Shown piece after piece: positions 1 to 7,993 of a stretch of DNA of 64,000 bases. The translations under genes were made by a program, and so were the position numbers. Positions within the stretch are counted from its first letter, which is position 1; each line of letters starts with the position of its first letter. Below the pieces are notes generated by a model. The model searched no databases and was not told the DNA's origin. It saw only the letters and a list, made by a program, of their open reading frames with translations. Source of the stretch: Companilactobacillus zhachilii (GTDB lineage: Bacteria > Bacillota > Bacilli > Lactobacillales > Lactobacillaceae); NCBI RefSeq assembly GCF_003606365.2, contig NZ_CP031933.2, positions 1,240,001 through 1,304,000 of the forward strand, read 5' to 3'.

Positions 1-330
1 GTTAAATTATTTAAAGATAAAGGTTGGACATTAGTTGATAATGATCCAGCCTTTTCTAGTTCGGATAGTTACTTATGGACCGTTCGTCAAGCAGATAATA
101 AGTTAGTTCACTTATCTACTGGTATGACACCTGATGAAGAAACAACAAATGCTAATGCATTGCTGGGCAAGAATGTTGGCAAAGCAATAGTAACAGCTAT
201 TGCAGCTGATAAAAAAGCCGATAATGCCATTAATAGTTCAGGAAAGCTTGCTAAGGCAATAGCTCCAGTTTTAGCAGAATATGAAGCACGCCAAAATACA
301 TCTAACACAACAACAGGGGGTACAAAATAA
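1..330 (+). CDS. phage structural protein, C-terminal part
   Basis: An open frame runs from the first base of the window to a TAA at 328-330, so this is the 3' part of a gene that begins upstream. About 109 residues are visible. The last 70 are rich in Ala, Lys and Asn with helical spacing, ending in a Thr/Gly-rich tail. No family motif is recognisable. Its position immediately before an XkdX-type gene, baseplate protein, holins and endolysin says it is a tail or baseplate-associated phage protein. The stop overlaps the next ATG by one base, which indicates translational coupling. Confidence 0.6.
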   Translation, partial: VKLFKDKGWTLVDNDPAFSSSDSYLWTVRQADNKLVHLSTGMTPDEETTNANALLGKNVGKAIVTAIAADKKADNAINSSGKLAKAIAPVLAEYEARQNTSNTTTGGTK

Positions 331-464
331 TGTTTGATTTCATTAAATTTATGTTTATTATCGGTGGTTATAAAGACGACGATGTAGCTTACTTTGTAAA
401 GATTGGCAATATTGATGCTGATCAGTACAAGCAAATCACAAATGAAGATTATAAAGAGGGCTAG
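330..464 (+). CDS. XkdX family phage protein
   Basis: This 44-residue protein starts at an ATG overlapping the preceding stop. It matches the XkdX pattern: a hydrophobic N-terminus, a central acidic patch, then the diagnostic order Gly-Asn-Ile-Asp, Gln-Tyr-Lys-Gln-Ile-Thr and Glu-Asp-Tyr near the C-terminus (residues 26-41). XkdX proteins are tiny late phage proteins encoded between tail-fibre and holin genes in PBSX-like and lactococcal-type phages; their function is unknown. Too short for routine ORF calling, but family pattern and context agree. A terminator-like hairpin begins at its stop. Confidence 0.8.
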   Translation: MFDFIKFMFIIGGYKDDDVAYFVKIGNIDADQYKQITNEDYKEG

Positions 465-484
465 CCGTTTGGCTAGTCTTTTTT
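461..484 (+). terminator. intrinsic terminator after xkdX-type gene
   Basis: A perfect 6-bp stem CTAGCC/GGCTAG with a GTTT loop (461-476) is followed by a T-rich run. It overlaps the XkdX stop codon. The next gene has a strong RBS but no obvious promoter, so termination may be partial. Confidence 0.6.
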
Positions 485-513
485 GCTATATAACAATTAG
501 AAAGGAGGCAACT

Positions 514-816
514 ATGCCACCACATTTTATGATAATCAATACGATTGAAGATGCTGCAAGTGCTATATCAATAGTAGTGGCAATCGGCACTGCACTAGTG
601 TGGGTGTTTAATCGGTTGGTTATTAAACCTTTATCTGATTCTATGGATCGATTGTCTAGTGAAATTAAGGATTTTAAAAATGATTCAAAATTTGAACATG
701 ATGAGTTTAGGAGACATTTTGAAGAACTAGACGATAAAGTTCATACGCATGATGAAGATATTGTTTCGTTGCAAGAAAAGGTTCATACACTATTTAATCG
801 AGGAAGTTCAAAATGA
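514..816 (+). CDS. small phage membrane/coiled-coil protein (XhlA-like position)
   Basis: 100 residues, starting at ATG 514 because a strong AAAGGAGG lies at 501-508. Residues about 12-33 form one membrane span; the rest is charged with heptad-like spacing (residues 42-95), suggesting a coiled coil on the cytoplasmic side. The size, topology and position just before a holin resemble the haemolysin-XhlA type lysis accessory proteins, but I see no diagnostic motif. The stop overlaps the next ATG, so the two genes are probably translated together. Confidence 0.6.
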   Translation: MPPHFMIINTIEDAASAISIVVAIGTALVWVFNRLVIKPLSDSMDRLSSEIKDFKNDSKFEHDEFRRHFEELDDKVHTHDEDIVSLQEKVHTLFNRGSSK

Positions 817-1058
817 AAAATAAATTAACATTAGACACACATTCACGAGTTTGGTGGATTTCAATTGTTTCATTAGTTTTGGTATTAGCTCAGCAAATCG
901 GTCACTTATTTGGCTGGGAAATTACTAATGATGAGGTCAATCAAATTATGGCTATTGTTAACACCCTATTAGCCATTGCAGGCTCATTAGGATTGATCTA
1001 TGACACTTCAGGAAAGGATGGTGTGAGTGATAAAAATGACAAAAATAGCAAGTATTAA
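813..1058 (+). CDS. phage holin, phi LC3-type
   Basis: 81 residues. An N-terminal Trp-Trp hydrophobic segment (about 14-32) is followed by a short polar loop and a second hydrophobic segment (about 45-66) ending Gly-Leu-Ile-Tyr-Asp, then a short charged tail. This two-span layout, with a Leu-Gly-Leu-Ile-x-Asp motif after the second span and a Lys/Asp tail, is characteristic of the phi LC3 (Phage_holin_1) family. Holins form lesions in the cytoplasmic membrane that release endolysin. The start overlaps the preceding stop; its 3' end overlaps the next gene's start. Confidence 0.75.
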   Translation: MKNKLTLDTHSRVWWISIVSLVLVLAQQIGHLFGWEITNDEVNQIMAIVNTLLAIAGSLGLIYDTSGKDGVSDKNDKNSKY

Positions 1059-2619
1059 CCTTGACATTCGTAAAAATAACACAGTTGATAATGAGCCAAT
1101 CATCTTAAGACAAGGCGATAATGATGTGATTATTGAAGCCTCTATTTCTAATAATGGCTACCCGAATATTGAAATAGACTTTGCAACGTTTGTAGCAAAG
1201 AAATCTGATGGAACAATCATTTCTAATGATCCAACAAACGTGAGTGGAAATGTAATTAGCTATCCAATTAGTAAGCATTTAACTGAGTCTGTTGGTAAGA
1301 TTCAGGACGCTTACTTCATGATTAATAATCAAATCACTACATGTGGGTTTGATATCTCAATCATCCCTAGCGCACAGCTTGATGATACTTCAGTCAACTA
1401 TATTCCGGGTATTGAGAGCATCAACAAGTTTTTGGAATCTGCCGAAGCAGACTGGCTCGGAAGAATCCAACAAATGAAGAATGAAGTTGATGGTCTAGAT
1501 GTTCCAACAGAGTTCAAGTTGCTTATGGATAAGGCTTTGAGCGATGCTAAGGCTCAATATCAACCAATCATAGATGCCGCTCAAGAAAATGTCGAAAGCA
1601 TTGTTGCTGAGTTGGCATCCAAAAAACTGGATTTGGAAAATAATAGTGATGAATTGAATAAAACAATCGCTACTATCAAGGCCCAAGTAGCTTCTATAAC
1701 ATCATTCTTGGATAGCATTCAGAAGCAAATTATTGCAGCCAACTCCAGTTTTACAGCTGGCCAACAAGCTGAAGTTTCTCAATCAATTGCTGATGGCCAA
1801 AAAAAATTAGCAGATTCAATTGCTTCTATGCAAAGTAAAGTATCTCAATCAATTTCAGACTTAAAGGCCCAAATAGATGCTTTAACAGTTGCTAAAACTG
1901 GTCCTAAAGGTGACAAAGGCGATAAAGGTGAAACCGGTCCAACTGGTCCCCAAGGTCCTAAAGGCGATACAGGTGAAACCGGTCCAACTGGTCCTCAAGG
2001 TCCAACTGGTCCTCAAGGTCCTAAAGGTGACAAAGGTGACAAGGGTGATACAGGGACTGTTGATAACGCTGGGTTAATTAGTGCACCTGCATTCCAAAGT
2101 TTGCAAACGCAAGTTAATAACAGTGCTGTTGGAACTAATCTGCTAACGGGAACATATAACTCATTCAGTATGACAGGTAATAATACAACTCCCCAATTTC
2201 AACAAATGTATTTATTAAGTAGAAGACTAGAAAAAGGAACTACAGTAACTATAAGTTTTGATGCTGTTTCTACAGCTCTTGAGAACTTTATGATTCAAAG
2301 TATCGGTAGCCTGACTGGTGGAACTTGGATGCCGTACATTACTGCTATTGCTGATACTACAAAGAAACACTATGTGGCAACAACCACGCTGGATGGATTT
2401 ACAGATGCGGGTATTCGTATGCTCATTAATAATGTTCCTTCAACAACAACTATTAAAGTTTCAAATATGAAACTCGAGTTAGGTTCACATGCAACTGATT
2501 ACTCGCTCAACCCGTTAGACATTACAAACGCCTTAGGCAAAGTTGACGTTGGTAAAACTATTACAGCAACAGACGATACAGGTAAGACAGTGAACCTAAA
2601 GATTACAGGAATTAGCTAG
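1027..2619 (+). CDS. phage baseplate upper protein with collagen-like shaft
   Basis: 530 residues. The first 130 residues resemble the BppU N-terminal domain (Ile-Arg-Gln-Gly-Asp-Asn repeat, antiparallel beta pattern). A long helical stretch with repeated Gln/Ser/Ala heptads follows (about 170-290). Next comes a Gly-X-Y collagen-like shaft of 17 triplets (about 292-343), then a C-terminal beta-rich region with a carbohydrate-binding-module look. It should sit at the baseplate and help bind the host wall. The start is GTG 1027, placed 8 bases after GGAAAGGA; ATG 1036 is the alternative. Unusually for Lactobacillus phages, this gene lies after the holin. Confidence 0.8.
   Translation: MIKMTKIASINLDIRKNNTVDNEPIILRQGDNDVIIEASISNNGYPNIEIDFATFVAKKSDGTIISNDPTNVSGNVISYPISKHLTESVGKIQDAYFMINNQITTCGFDISIIPSAQLDDTSVNYIPGIESINKFLESAEADWLGRIQQMKNEVDGLDVPTEFKLLMDKALSDAKAQYQPIIDAAQENVESIVAELASKKLDLENNSDELNKTIATIKAQVASITSFLDSIQKQIIAANSSFTAGQQAEVSQSIADGQKKLADSIASMQSKVSQSISDLKAQIDALTVAKTGPKGDKGDKGETGPTGPQGPKGDTGETGPTGPQGPTGPQGPKGDKGDKGDTGTVDNAGLISAPAFQSLQTQVNNSAVGTNLLTGTYNSFSMTGNNTTPQFQQMYLLSRRLEKGTTVTISFDAVSTALENFMIQSIGSLTGGTWMPYITAIADTTKKHYVATTTLDGFTDAGIRMLINNVPSTTTIKVSNMKLELGSHATDYSLNPLDITNALGKVDVGKTITATDDTGKTVNLKITGIS
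1900..2055 (+). repeat. collagen-like Gly-X-Y coding repeat
   Basis: Seventeen consecutive Gly-X-Y codon triplets, mostly [12 protein letters not shown] and Gly-Pro-Gln. At DNA level these form 9-bp and 18/27-bp direct repeats prone to length change by slippage. Confidence 0.9.
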
Positions 2620-2632
2620 GAGGTAGAAGACA

Positions 2633-2998
2633 ATGGAGATAATCAAAAGTTTAAATTTAATGGATAATGCGGGACTAACAGTTTTGATTCTTATCTGTTC
2701 TATGGGATTTACTGCCTTAACTAAGGTAGCAACGCCTTTAGAAGATAAATATCTACCATTTGCATCGATGATCTTTGGAATAATTGCCGGTATATTAGTT
2801 GCACTTATTTTCCATGAAGATATAGGGAGAGCTACAATTGCCGGATTATTGGTAGGTGGATTTACTTCCGGTTTATATGCTGGAGTAAAGGGATCACTTG
2901 GGGGATACGATTCCTCAGCAAAAAGTACCATTAGTGATGATTTAACTGAAGTGAAAACACCTAAGTATAATCAAGAAAATAATACAAGGAGGAACTAG
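2633..2998 (+). CDS. phage holin, Hol44-like (superfamily V)
   Basis: 121 residues with three hydrophobic segments (about 14-30, 42-60 and 68-88), followed by a charged 30-residue tail. The Leu-Pro-Phe-Ala-Ser, Gly-Ile-Ile-Ala-Gly-Ile-Leu and Ala-Gly-Leu-Leu-Val-Gly-Gly patterns agree with the Phage_holin_5_2/Hol44 type. AGGAGG at 2618-2623 overlaps the previous stop. Located directly before the endolysin, it is the more likely main holin; with the gene at 813 the phage has two holin-type proteins. Confidence 0.7.
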   Translation: MEIIKSLNLMDNAGLTVLILICSMGFTALTKVATPLEDKYLPFASMIFGIIAGILVALIFHEDIGRATIAGLLVGGFTSGLYAGVKGSLGGYDSSAKSTISDDLTEVKTPKYNQENNTRRN

Positions 2999-2999
2999 T

Positions 3000-4025
3000 A
3001 TGACTAAATATTTTGCTGATGTTTCGAGTTTTCAACCAGATAATTTAGGCTTCTTTCAAGGCTTAGTTAATGCTGGCGTATCTGGTATTATGATTAAAAC
3101 TACCCAAGGTAGTCCTGATGGAGATAACTACATCAATCCTAAATCAACCGCCCAAGCAAAAAATGCTTTAGCAGCTGGAATGAATGTTGGTTTCTATCAT
3201 TATTTCTTAGCAACAAGCGTTACAGACGCTATTAATGAAGCAAAATTCTTTGAGCAATCCGTTGTTAATTTAGGCTTTGGAAAAGATACACCTCTTTGTG
3301 TTGATGTCGAAGATCCATCTTTGGACACAGCTCATGTAGCAAGTTACGTCGATACCTTTATCAGCTACCTAGAGACTCAAGGCTATACAAATGTATTTCA
3401 ATACTCAATGGCAAGCTGGTTCAATGAAGGTATCTTAAATGCTAATAAGTACCCGACTTGGGTAGCTAATTATGGATCAAGCGATTGTGGAGCAAGAGGT
3501 AATATTGTCGCTTGGCAGTACACATCAAGCTGGGGCGGTGGTTCTCAAGATATGAGTTACGACTGGGGAATCTTTGATAAGCAACCAGCTAAAACTGAAG
3601 CAGCCACACAACCTACAGTTGAACCTGAAAAACCAAAAGTAGAAAATGTTATCAAGCTGACTGAGCAAACTCATCCAGTAGATAGACTGGGTATTGAACG
3701 ACCTGAAACATATGAGGTAGGCTCAACTTGGAAGAGTTCAGATATTGTTATGATTAATGATGAACCACATTATCAAATTGCTACCGATATTTTTGTACCA
3801 CTATCAAAAACAGAGTTTAAAGATTTTATCATCGTTAAATATACGGACGATTCACCGGCACCTGTCTTTGATTCAAAAGGAAATTGGGTACAGAATGCGT
3901 CTGTCAGCACTGGTAAATCCTTTAAAACCGCTGGATTCAAAGTTATCAATGATATTATGATGGCCAAGATTGCAACCAATGAATTTATTCCATTCGAGTA
4001 TACTTCTGGCTCAAAATTTGAATAG
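3000..4025 (+). CDS. phage endolysin: GH25 muramidase with two SLAP anchor units
   Basis: 341 residues. Residues 1-195 form a GH25 lysozyme: Asp7 in the Ala-Asp-Val-Ser motif, and Asp102 with Glu104 in Val-Asp-Val-Glu-Asp, are the expected catalytic acids. It would cut the MurNAc-GlcNAc bond of peptidoglycan at lysis. After a Pro/Glu/Lys linker (about 196-220), two SLAP-type repeats follow, each ending in the pattern Tyr/Lys-x-Ile-Ala-Thr-(D/N)-x-Phe-(V/I)-Pro. SLAP units bind secondary wall polymers. There is no signal peptide, so release depends on the holin. RBS AGGAGG at 2990-2995. The same anchor type occurs in host surface proteins in this window. Confidence 0.92.
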   Translation: MTKYFADVSSFQPDNLGFFQGLVNAGVSGIMIKTTQGSPDGDNYINPKSTAQAKNALAAGMNVGFYHYFLATSVTDAINEAKFFEQSVVNLGFGKDTPLCVDVEDPSLDTAHVASYVDTFISYLETQGYTNVFQYSMASWFNEGILNANKYPTWVANYGSSDCGARGNIVAWQYTSSWGGGSQDMSYDWGIFDKQPAKTEAATQPTVEPEKPKVENVIKLTEQTHPVDRLGIERPETYEVGSTWKSSDIVMINDEPHYQIATDIFVPLSKTEFKDFIIVKYTDDSPAPVFDSKGNWVQNASVSTGKSFKTAGFKVINDIMMAKIATNEFIPFEYTSGSKFE

Positions 4026-4132
4026 TAAAGACTAGACAAATTAAATAATATGCGTTATTTTAAGGGTGTTCATTGACGTGGACAATATTATAAATTACCT
4101 TGGTTTTGAATTAACTTCGATAGTTTTAAAAG
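4026..4132. other. short spacer without gene
   Basis: AT-rich spacer between the endolysin and its terminator. No ORF or site recognised. Confidence 0.5.
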
Positions 4133-4171
4133 AGCCCATCATCTATTAATTTAGGTGGTGGGCTTTTTTTA
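4133..4171 (+). terminator. terminator of the phage lysis module
   Basis: Stem with AGCCCATCATCT on the left and AGGTGGTGGGCT on the right (G-T pairs allowed), then seven T residues. It lies between the endolysin and a convergent gene whose stop is inside the T-run, so it may act on both strands. Confidence 0.8.
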
Positions 4172-4420
4172 TTTTAATCGATTGTCTGATAGTTCAACAC
4201 TGATTTTATTTGCTAGAGGGTAGTATGATCCAGCAAAATCATCGGGGTTAATTTCTTTAATTAATGATTCGATATTTGAGTTGTCATCGATTTTTGAAAT
4301 TACAGGATCGTTTAATTTATCAACACGTGCATATAAGTGACTGTCGTCATTGCTTTGATAAACATCTGCTGATTCTAAACTAATTTTTAAAGTCCAATCT
4401 GATTTATTAAATTTTGTCAT
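4169..4420 (-). CDS. hypothetical small acidic protein (prophage cargo)
   Basis: 83 residues, acidic, no membrane span and no known motif. It starts at the ATG preceded by AAGGAAAGAGG. It has its own near-consensus promoter with a palindromic operator (4451-4479) that is repeated ahead of the gene at 4717-5070, so the two transcription units should respond to the same regulator. Position between lysis genes and the probable attachment site is the usual place for lysogenic-conversion genes. Function unknown. Confidence 0.65.
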   Translation of the reverse strand: MTKFNKSDWTLKISLESADVYQSNDDSHLYARVDKLNDPVISKIDDNSNIESLIKEINPDDFAGSYYPLANKISVELSDNRLK

Positions 4421-4450
4421 TTTGTTTTCCTCTTTCCTTATTACAAATGC

Positions 4451-4479
4451 ATTATATACTGTTAACAGTATATAATCAA
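4451..4479 (-). promoter_or_regulatory. promoter with palindromic operator (copy 1)
   Basis: On the minus strand: -35 TTGATT (4474-4479), exactly 17 bp spacer, -10 TATAAT (4451-4456). The spacer contains TACTGTTAACAGTA; the palindrome is perfect for 26 bp across 4451-4476. A dimeric repressor bound here would cover both promoter boxes. The same core occurs at 5110-5123. Confidence 0.8.
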
Positions 4480-4480
4480 G

Positions 4481-4696
4481 CTATTTTTGTATTTTTTTAA
4501 TTCTTTCATTTAATAATTCTTGAAGTGAGAGTAGGTCGTTTAAATATTCGCCTTGCTTAGTGACGTTAGGCTTAGGATCCTTTGTAATAAAGCTTTTGGC
4601 ACGTGCTTTGTGTCGCAAATATCCAACTCTGTCTTTATTTTTGCTATCCCATTTTTTCTTTGCACGTTTTTGTGCTTCTGTTATTTTTTCTTCCAT
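4481..4696 (-). CDS. small basic hypothetical protein
   Basis: 71 residues, strongly basic and helical: the first 40 residues have many Lys/Arg with an Ala-Gln-Lys-Arg-Ala-Lys-Lys pattern, and the last 25 are a Leu-rich amphipathic helix. This layout is often seen in short plasmid or phage proteins of Firmicutes, possibly DNA-binding, but no function is assigned. RBS AAAGGAG sits well before the ATG. It begins 20 bp after the gene at 4717-5070 and is probably co-transcribed with it from the promoter at 5104-5132. Confidence 0.6.
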   Translation of the reverse strand: MEEKITEAQKRAKKKWDSKNKDRVGYLRHKARAKSFITKDPKPNVTKQGEYLNDLLSLQELLNERIKKIQK

Positions 4697-4716
4697 ATAT
4701 TAGTACTCCTTTAAAA

Positions 4717-5070
4717 TTAGCAAGCTTCGTCCCATAACTTTTCAGAGATGAATACTTTAGCAATTTTTTCTCTGCCATGTAATAATTTAGCATAAACATT
4801 GAATCCATAATAAGCTCCAGCTTTATGAGCTATTTCTCTAACACCGTCTTCAGCATTCATGAAGATGTCAGATATTGAATATTTACCGCTACGGATTAGT
4901 TTACTTTGAATCAAACGGATTTGATTGTAGTTAGGATCAATGAACGAATCAGCATATTCTTTATAAACTTGTTTTAAAGCAAAACTCATAGCAATCATGT
5001 AATCACCAACTGATTCAATAATTTCCTTTGCAATTTTATGTGCTTTTACAAAAATTTCTGATTTAGTCAT
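4717..5070 (-). CDS. hypothetical phage/plasmid protein
   Basis: 117 residues from the ATG at 5070, chosen because AAGGAAG precedes it and because the longer frame would start inside the promoter. The N-terminal helix with His-Lys-Ile-Ala-Lys followed by Met-Ala-Met-Ser-Phe-Ala-Leu-Lys is a pattern I associate with small proteins of integrative elements and plasmids whose role is unknown. First gene of a two-gene unit with 4481-4696. Promoter and operator lie 30-60 bp upstream. Confidence 0.6.
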   Translation of the reverse strand: MTKSEIFVKAHKIAKEIIESVGDYMIAMSFALKQVYKEYADSFIDPNYNQIRLIQSKLIRSGKYSISDIFMNAEDGVREIAHKAGAYYGFNVYAKLLHGREKIAKVFISEKLWDEAC

Positions 5071-5103
5071 GATCTTAACTTCCTTTCCCTTGATTACAAG
5101 TAC

Positions 5104-5132
5104 ATTATATACTGTTAACAGTACATAGTCAA
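5104..5132 (-). promoter_or_regulatory. promoter with palindromic operator (copy 2)
   Basis: On the minus strand: -35 TTGACT (5127-5132), 17 bp, -10 TATAAT (5104-5109). The spacer holds TACTGTTAACAGTA (5110-5123), identical to the core of the palindrome at 4451-4476. Confidence 0.8.
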
Positions 5133-5386
5133 ACATATTTTTAAATTAATTTAATATTTAGCAAGGCGAAGATAAAATGTTAAATATGCGTAAGGACAAT
5201 AATAAAATATGAGTCACCTTTAAGTCGATTTTTATATTAAAATTCGTAGTATAATGAAATTATTGAATCAGCTAACAATTATAATAGAAAAAAATCAAAA
5301 AGATATGGATTTTTGGGAAAATAAAGTTATTCAGCTGCTAAATATAAATGAATTTAATCATGTATAAATGTAATAAAATGAAAGAC

Positions 5387-5595
5387 TTTGCGCAAATTTT
5401 GCGCAGAAGTCAAGATAAGGCTGATGTATAAGTATTATCAAATCCTGTACTCTCCTTAAATAAAACAAAAGAGAACAGAAGCTCTCGTATAAATCAAGAG
5501 GAACGCCGTTAAATCAGTGTTTCTCTTTTTTTGTTTTCTGAAGAATGTAATAGAATTTAAAAGTGCTTTGCGCATTTCTTTGCGCATGCGCAAAG
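5387..5595. other. probable phage attachment region with arm-type repeats
   Basis: A sequence resembling the 3' end of a tRNA gene (T-stem half CCTGT plus acceptor strand ACTCTCC, 5438-5455) is flanked by two clusters of TTTGCGCA: left at 5387-5394 and 5398-5405, right at 5567-5574 and 5579-5586 with an inverted copy at 5587-5594. The last two form an 18-bp perfect palindrome (5578-5595). Such repeats around a core are typical of integrase arm sites. An integrase pseudogene starts about 90 bp further on. Between core and right arm is a long-range hairpin ending in a T-run (about 5467-5531). I found no second copy of the core in the window. Confidence 0.45.
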
Positions 5596-5686
5596 TATTG
5601 TCTTTTTACTATGTATACCAATTCGCTTAAAAAGGCATTGCACAGACAATATTTTGATTAAATTCATTTTGAGCAAAACAACTGCT

Positions 5687-6193
5687 CTAATCACTGTCAT
5701 CACTAGGTTTGTGTTTATTTGTTATGTTATCAAATATATCTTTCAATTCTATATTTTGTTGTAGAGATATCTCGTCAAAAAAATGGGTATAGTATTTCAA
5801 AGTTATTTTTAGATCCTTGTGTCCAACATGTTTTGAGACAAACTTAGGATTCATATCTGTATCCATAAAATATGAAATATAGTTGTTGCTCATATTTATA
5901 GTTTCTAAGAACTTCTAAGTATTCATCAGATACAGTTATCTTACACTAGAAGGAGTCTTTGCACTTTGCAATTCGGTTTCATCGCACCTGTAAGCTTTAT
6001 TAACCAATATCGTAGAGTTATCAAAATTGATTTTATCCCAAGTTAGAGCTGTGACCTCTTCATATCTCATGCCTGTTTGGGTAGCAAGGTAGATCATTGT
6101 TGCAGAAAAGTTTGAGAACCCTGATTTTGCTTTTGATATTTTGATTAGATTTACGTAATCAGTTGGTTCTAGAAATTTGTCATCTTGTAAATG
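5687..6193 (-). pseudogene. int: degenerate tyrosine integrase
   Basis: Minus-strand frames reconstruct a tyrosine recombinase catalytic domain in pieces. About 6184-5934 reads through Ala-Thr-Gln-Thr-Gly-Met-Arg-Tyr-Glu-Glu, which contains the first catalytic Arg. It then shifts frame into a Thr-Val-Ser-Asp-Glu-Tyr-Leu segment (about 5933-5890). The last piece (5687-5893) has Val-Gly-His-Lys-Asp-Leu and Lys-Tyr-Tyr-Thr-His, the His and the nucleophile-Tyr region. The N-terminal arm-binding half is missing. At least two frameshifts and an internal deletion make it inactive. It is oriented outward next to the putative att site, the normal place for a phage integrase. Confidence 0.85.
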
Positions 6194-6324
6194 TTATTAG
6201 CAATTTTATTTTGGGATATCAAAACTCATTATTAAAAAAGCAGAATGAAACATTGAAACAAATAGCCAATAAGGATAGGGAAGATTATAACCTTTTAATT
6301 AGGCGAGATAGCTTATTGAAATGA
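6190..6324 (+). pseudogene. C-terminal fragment of a phage protein
   Basis: An open frame of about 45 codons without a start: a helical Leu-Leu-Lys-Lys-Gln / Leu-Lys-Gln-Ile-Ala-Asn pattern ending in Arg-Arg-Asp-Ser-Leu-Leu-Lys. It abuts the integrase remnant at about 6190, so a deletion joined the two and removed the lysogeny and replication genes expected between them. Parent family not recognised. Confidence 0.45.
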
Positions 6325-6415
6325 CTGTACAAAAAAGCCACCCACAAATGTGAGTAACTAATTAATTTAATTGATTCCGAAACATCAGTTATATCACTTT
6401 GTGGGGGCTAGATTT

Positions 6416-6826
6416 ATGGGATTATTTCCAGAGTTAGATGAAAAAGAAACGATCGATAACGTTAAATACTATTTCAATGAAGAATTTTCTAGACGTGATG
6501 CACGGGCACAAATGAATATTGATTCGATACAGTCACCTTTGTTCGACACAGTAGGAAGTGCTGGTAATGCAATAAATACACAAGAGAACAAGGTTATTAA
6601 CCAATTGAGGGCTCAAGAGTTGGTTAAAACAATTTACAGGACTATTGAAAATTGTCCTAAAGAGCCTAATAGATTAAAAACTATTTTGAAGAATCATTAT
6701 TTACTAAGTGTAAGCAATAATGACACCATGGATCAAGCAAAGTATGAAAAGACTAGATATAACGAGCTCGAGAATACTGCACTTCTGTACTTTGCTGAAG
6801 CATTTGCGGATTGCAGGTATTTGTAG
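6416..6826 (+). CDS. ArpU-family phage late regulator
   Basis: 136 residues from ATG 6416 (a TTG start at 6371 would add 15). It has the ArpU pattern: Leu-Phe-Pro-Glu-Leu-Asp-Glu-Lys-Glu-Thr near the N-terminus, an acidic Phe-Phe/Tyr-Phe-Asn segment, the Ser-Pro-x-Phe-Asp turn, a helix pair around residues 65-110, and a terminal Tyr-Phe-Ala-Glu-Ala-Phe. ArpU-like proteins are sigma-like regulators that activate phage late genes and are usually encoded just before terminase. The frame is intact, unlike most neighbours. Confidence 0.75.
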   Translation: MGLFPELDEKETIDNVKYYFNEEFSRRDARAQMNIDSIQSPLFDTVGSAGNAINTQENKVINQLRAQELVKTIYRTIENCPKEPNRLKTILKNHYLLSVSNNDTMDQAKYEKTRYNELENTALLYFAEAFADCRYL

Positions 6827-7271
6827 AATCAAAAAGCGGTCAATTAGCAAATTTTTAGCGGTAAAAGAGCGGGCTACAACCGACCTAACTACGTTGTATA
6901 TTGGTATCGTTGAAAACATAAAAGATAGCGATTGCGGTTAATCTGCCGCTTTAAAAGAAGCAATTTAGAAGGAAAACTATCAACCAAAAACAACATTTAA
7001 ATAATTTTTAGCCTTTTGTAATCAGTGATGATAAAGCCGATTACATTATACGGATAGTAACTGGGTTACATGCTAAATACACCAAAAATTCCCCTAAATA
7101 CAAGAAAACTTTCGATAATAATACAAATTAACGTAGCCACTTTAAACTCCTTTAATTTATTTTGAAATATCAATTAGTATTTCGATTCGATTCCGAATAT
7201 CCGAATCGTAAATGTAAGACAAGTTTATTTTTGATATAATTATTCATCAAATCTATTTTGGGAGATAGTTA
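6827..7271 (+). other. decayed phage DNA
   Basis: No intact gene. Two broken plus-strand fragments can be read: one ending Gly-Tyr-Asn-Arg-Pro-Asn-Tyr-Val-Val-Tyr-Trp (about 6860-6913), and one of about 37 codons ending at 7131 with Lys-Ala-Asp-Tyr-Ile-Ile-Arg and Lys-Tyr-Thr-Lys-Asn-Ser-Pro. An extended -10 (TG-A-TATAAT, 7232-7240) at the end probably serves the next gene. Confidence 0.5.
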
Positions 7272-7931
7272 ATGGTTAATATTGAAAGTTTTATTTGCTG
7301 GATTTTGGGTTGGGAATGGACGAAAATTGCTGCCATATGTGCTGCTGCCACATATATAGGAAATGTAATTGAGAAAAGAAAACGAGAAAGATTAAAACTT
7401 ATTATACAATCTCAAAATTTAGTTCAGATTACGAGTGACGGTATTACAAAAGTTGGATCTGGGCAAGAATTAACGATTATAAATTCTAGTAATGATCTAA
7501 TATTCATAGAATTCTTAGGTATTGCCAAGAAGTATAATATTTTTAGTAAGTTCAAGGATTTGATACTTAAATACTTAATTCATTACTCATATTCATTTCA
7601 AAAATTTTATACAAAATATAAAAGGAAAATAGTTCCAATTAAATTTCTGGATGAAGAGCCGAAAGACCCTTTTGATATTCATGCTAATAATAATTTGGTT
7701 AAGATTAAATCAGGAAATGATTATATCTATAAAATATCAAGCAAAAATTTTATAGATGCTATTATCAAATTATGCGAGTGCGAACCCTCAATCAAAAAGA
7801 AGTTTCAGAAAAATAAATTAGTCATTATTTCAGGTGTAATACGAATATATGATAAGAAACTACTAGAAACTAAAAATATTTTTTTGCCTGATAATAATCC
7901 CAAAAGTATATATAGTGAAATAAAAAAATAA
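7272..7931 (+). CDS. hypothetical membrane-anchored protein (prophage cargo)
   Basis: 219 residues. Residues about 8-33 form one membrane span (Trp-Ile-Leu-Gly-Trp ... Ala-Ala-Ala-Thr-Tyr-Ile-Gly), followed at once by a basic stop-transfer stretch. The rest is a basic, Ile/Lys-rich cytoplasmic domain with beta-strand alternation and no motif I know. It has its own extended -10 promoter, RBS GGGAG and a downstream terminator, so it is an independent unit within decayed phage DNA. Preservation of the frame suggests selection. Role unknown. Confidence 0.65.
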   Translation: MVNIESFICWILGWEWTKIAAICAAATYIGNVIEKRKRERLKLIIQSQNLVQITSDGITKVGSGQELTIINSSNDLIFIEFLGIAKKYNIFSKFKDLILKYLIHYSYSFQKFYTKYKRKIVPIKFLDEEPKDPFDIHANNNLVKIKSGNDYIYKISSKNFIDAIIKLCECEPSIKKKFQKNKLVIISGVIRIYDKKLLETKNIFLPDNNPKSIYSEIKK

Positions 7932-7950
7932 ATTAGAAATATGAAAAAAG

Positions 7951-7978
7951 GATCTGCTCAAATGAGTGGTCTTTTTTT
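7951..7978 (+). terminator. probable terminator
   Basis: Short stem CTGCTC/GAGTGG (two G-T pairs) followed by seven T residues just after the stop of the gene ending at 7931. Confidence 0.5.
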
Positions 7979-7993
7979 GTTGAAGGAATAAGC

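Noticed and set aside
5254..5367. 37-codon plus-strand ORF
   Set aside because: Its ATG overlaps the only -10-like TATAAT, it has no RBS and resembles nothing known.
5438..5455. Complete tRNA gene
   Set aside because: Only the 3' T-stem and acceptor-like bases are present; no anticodon arm or 5' half.
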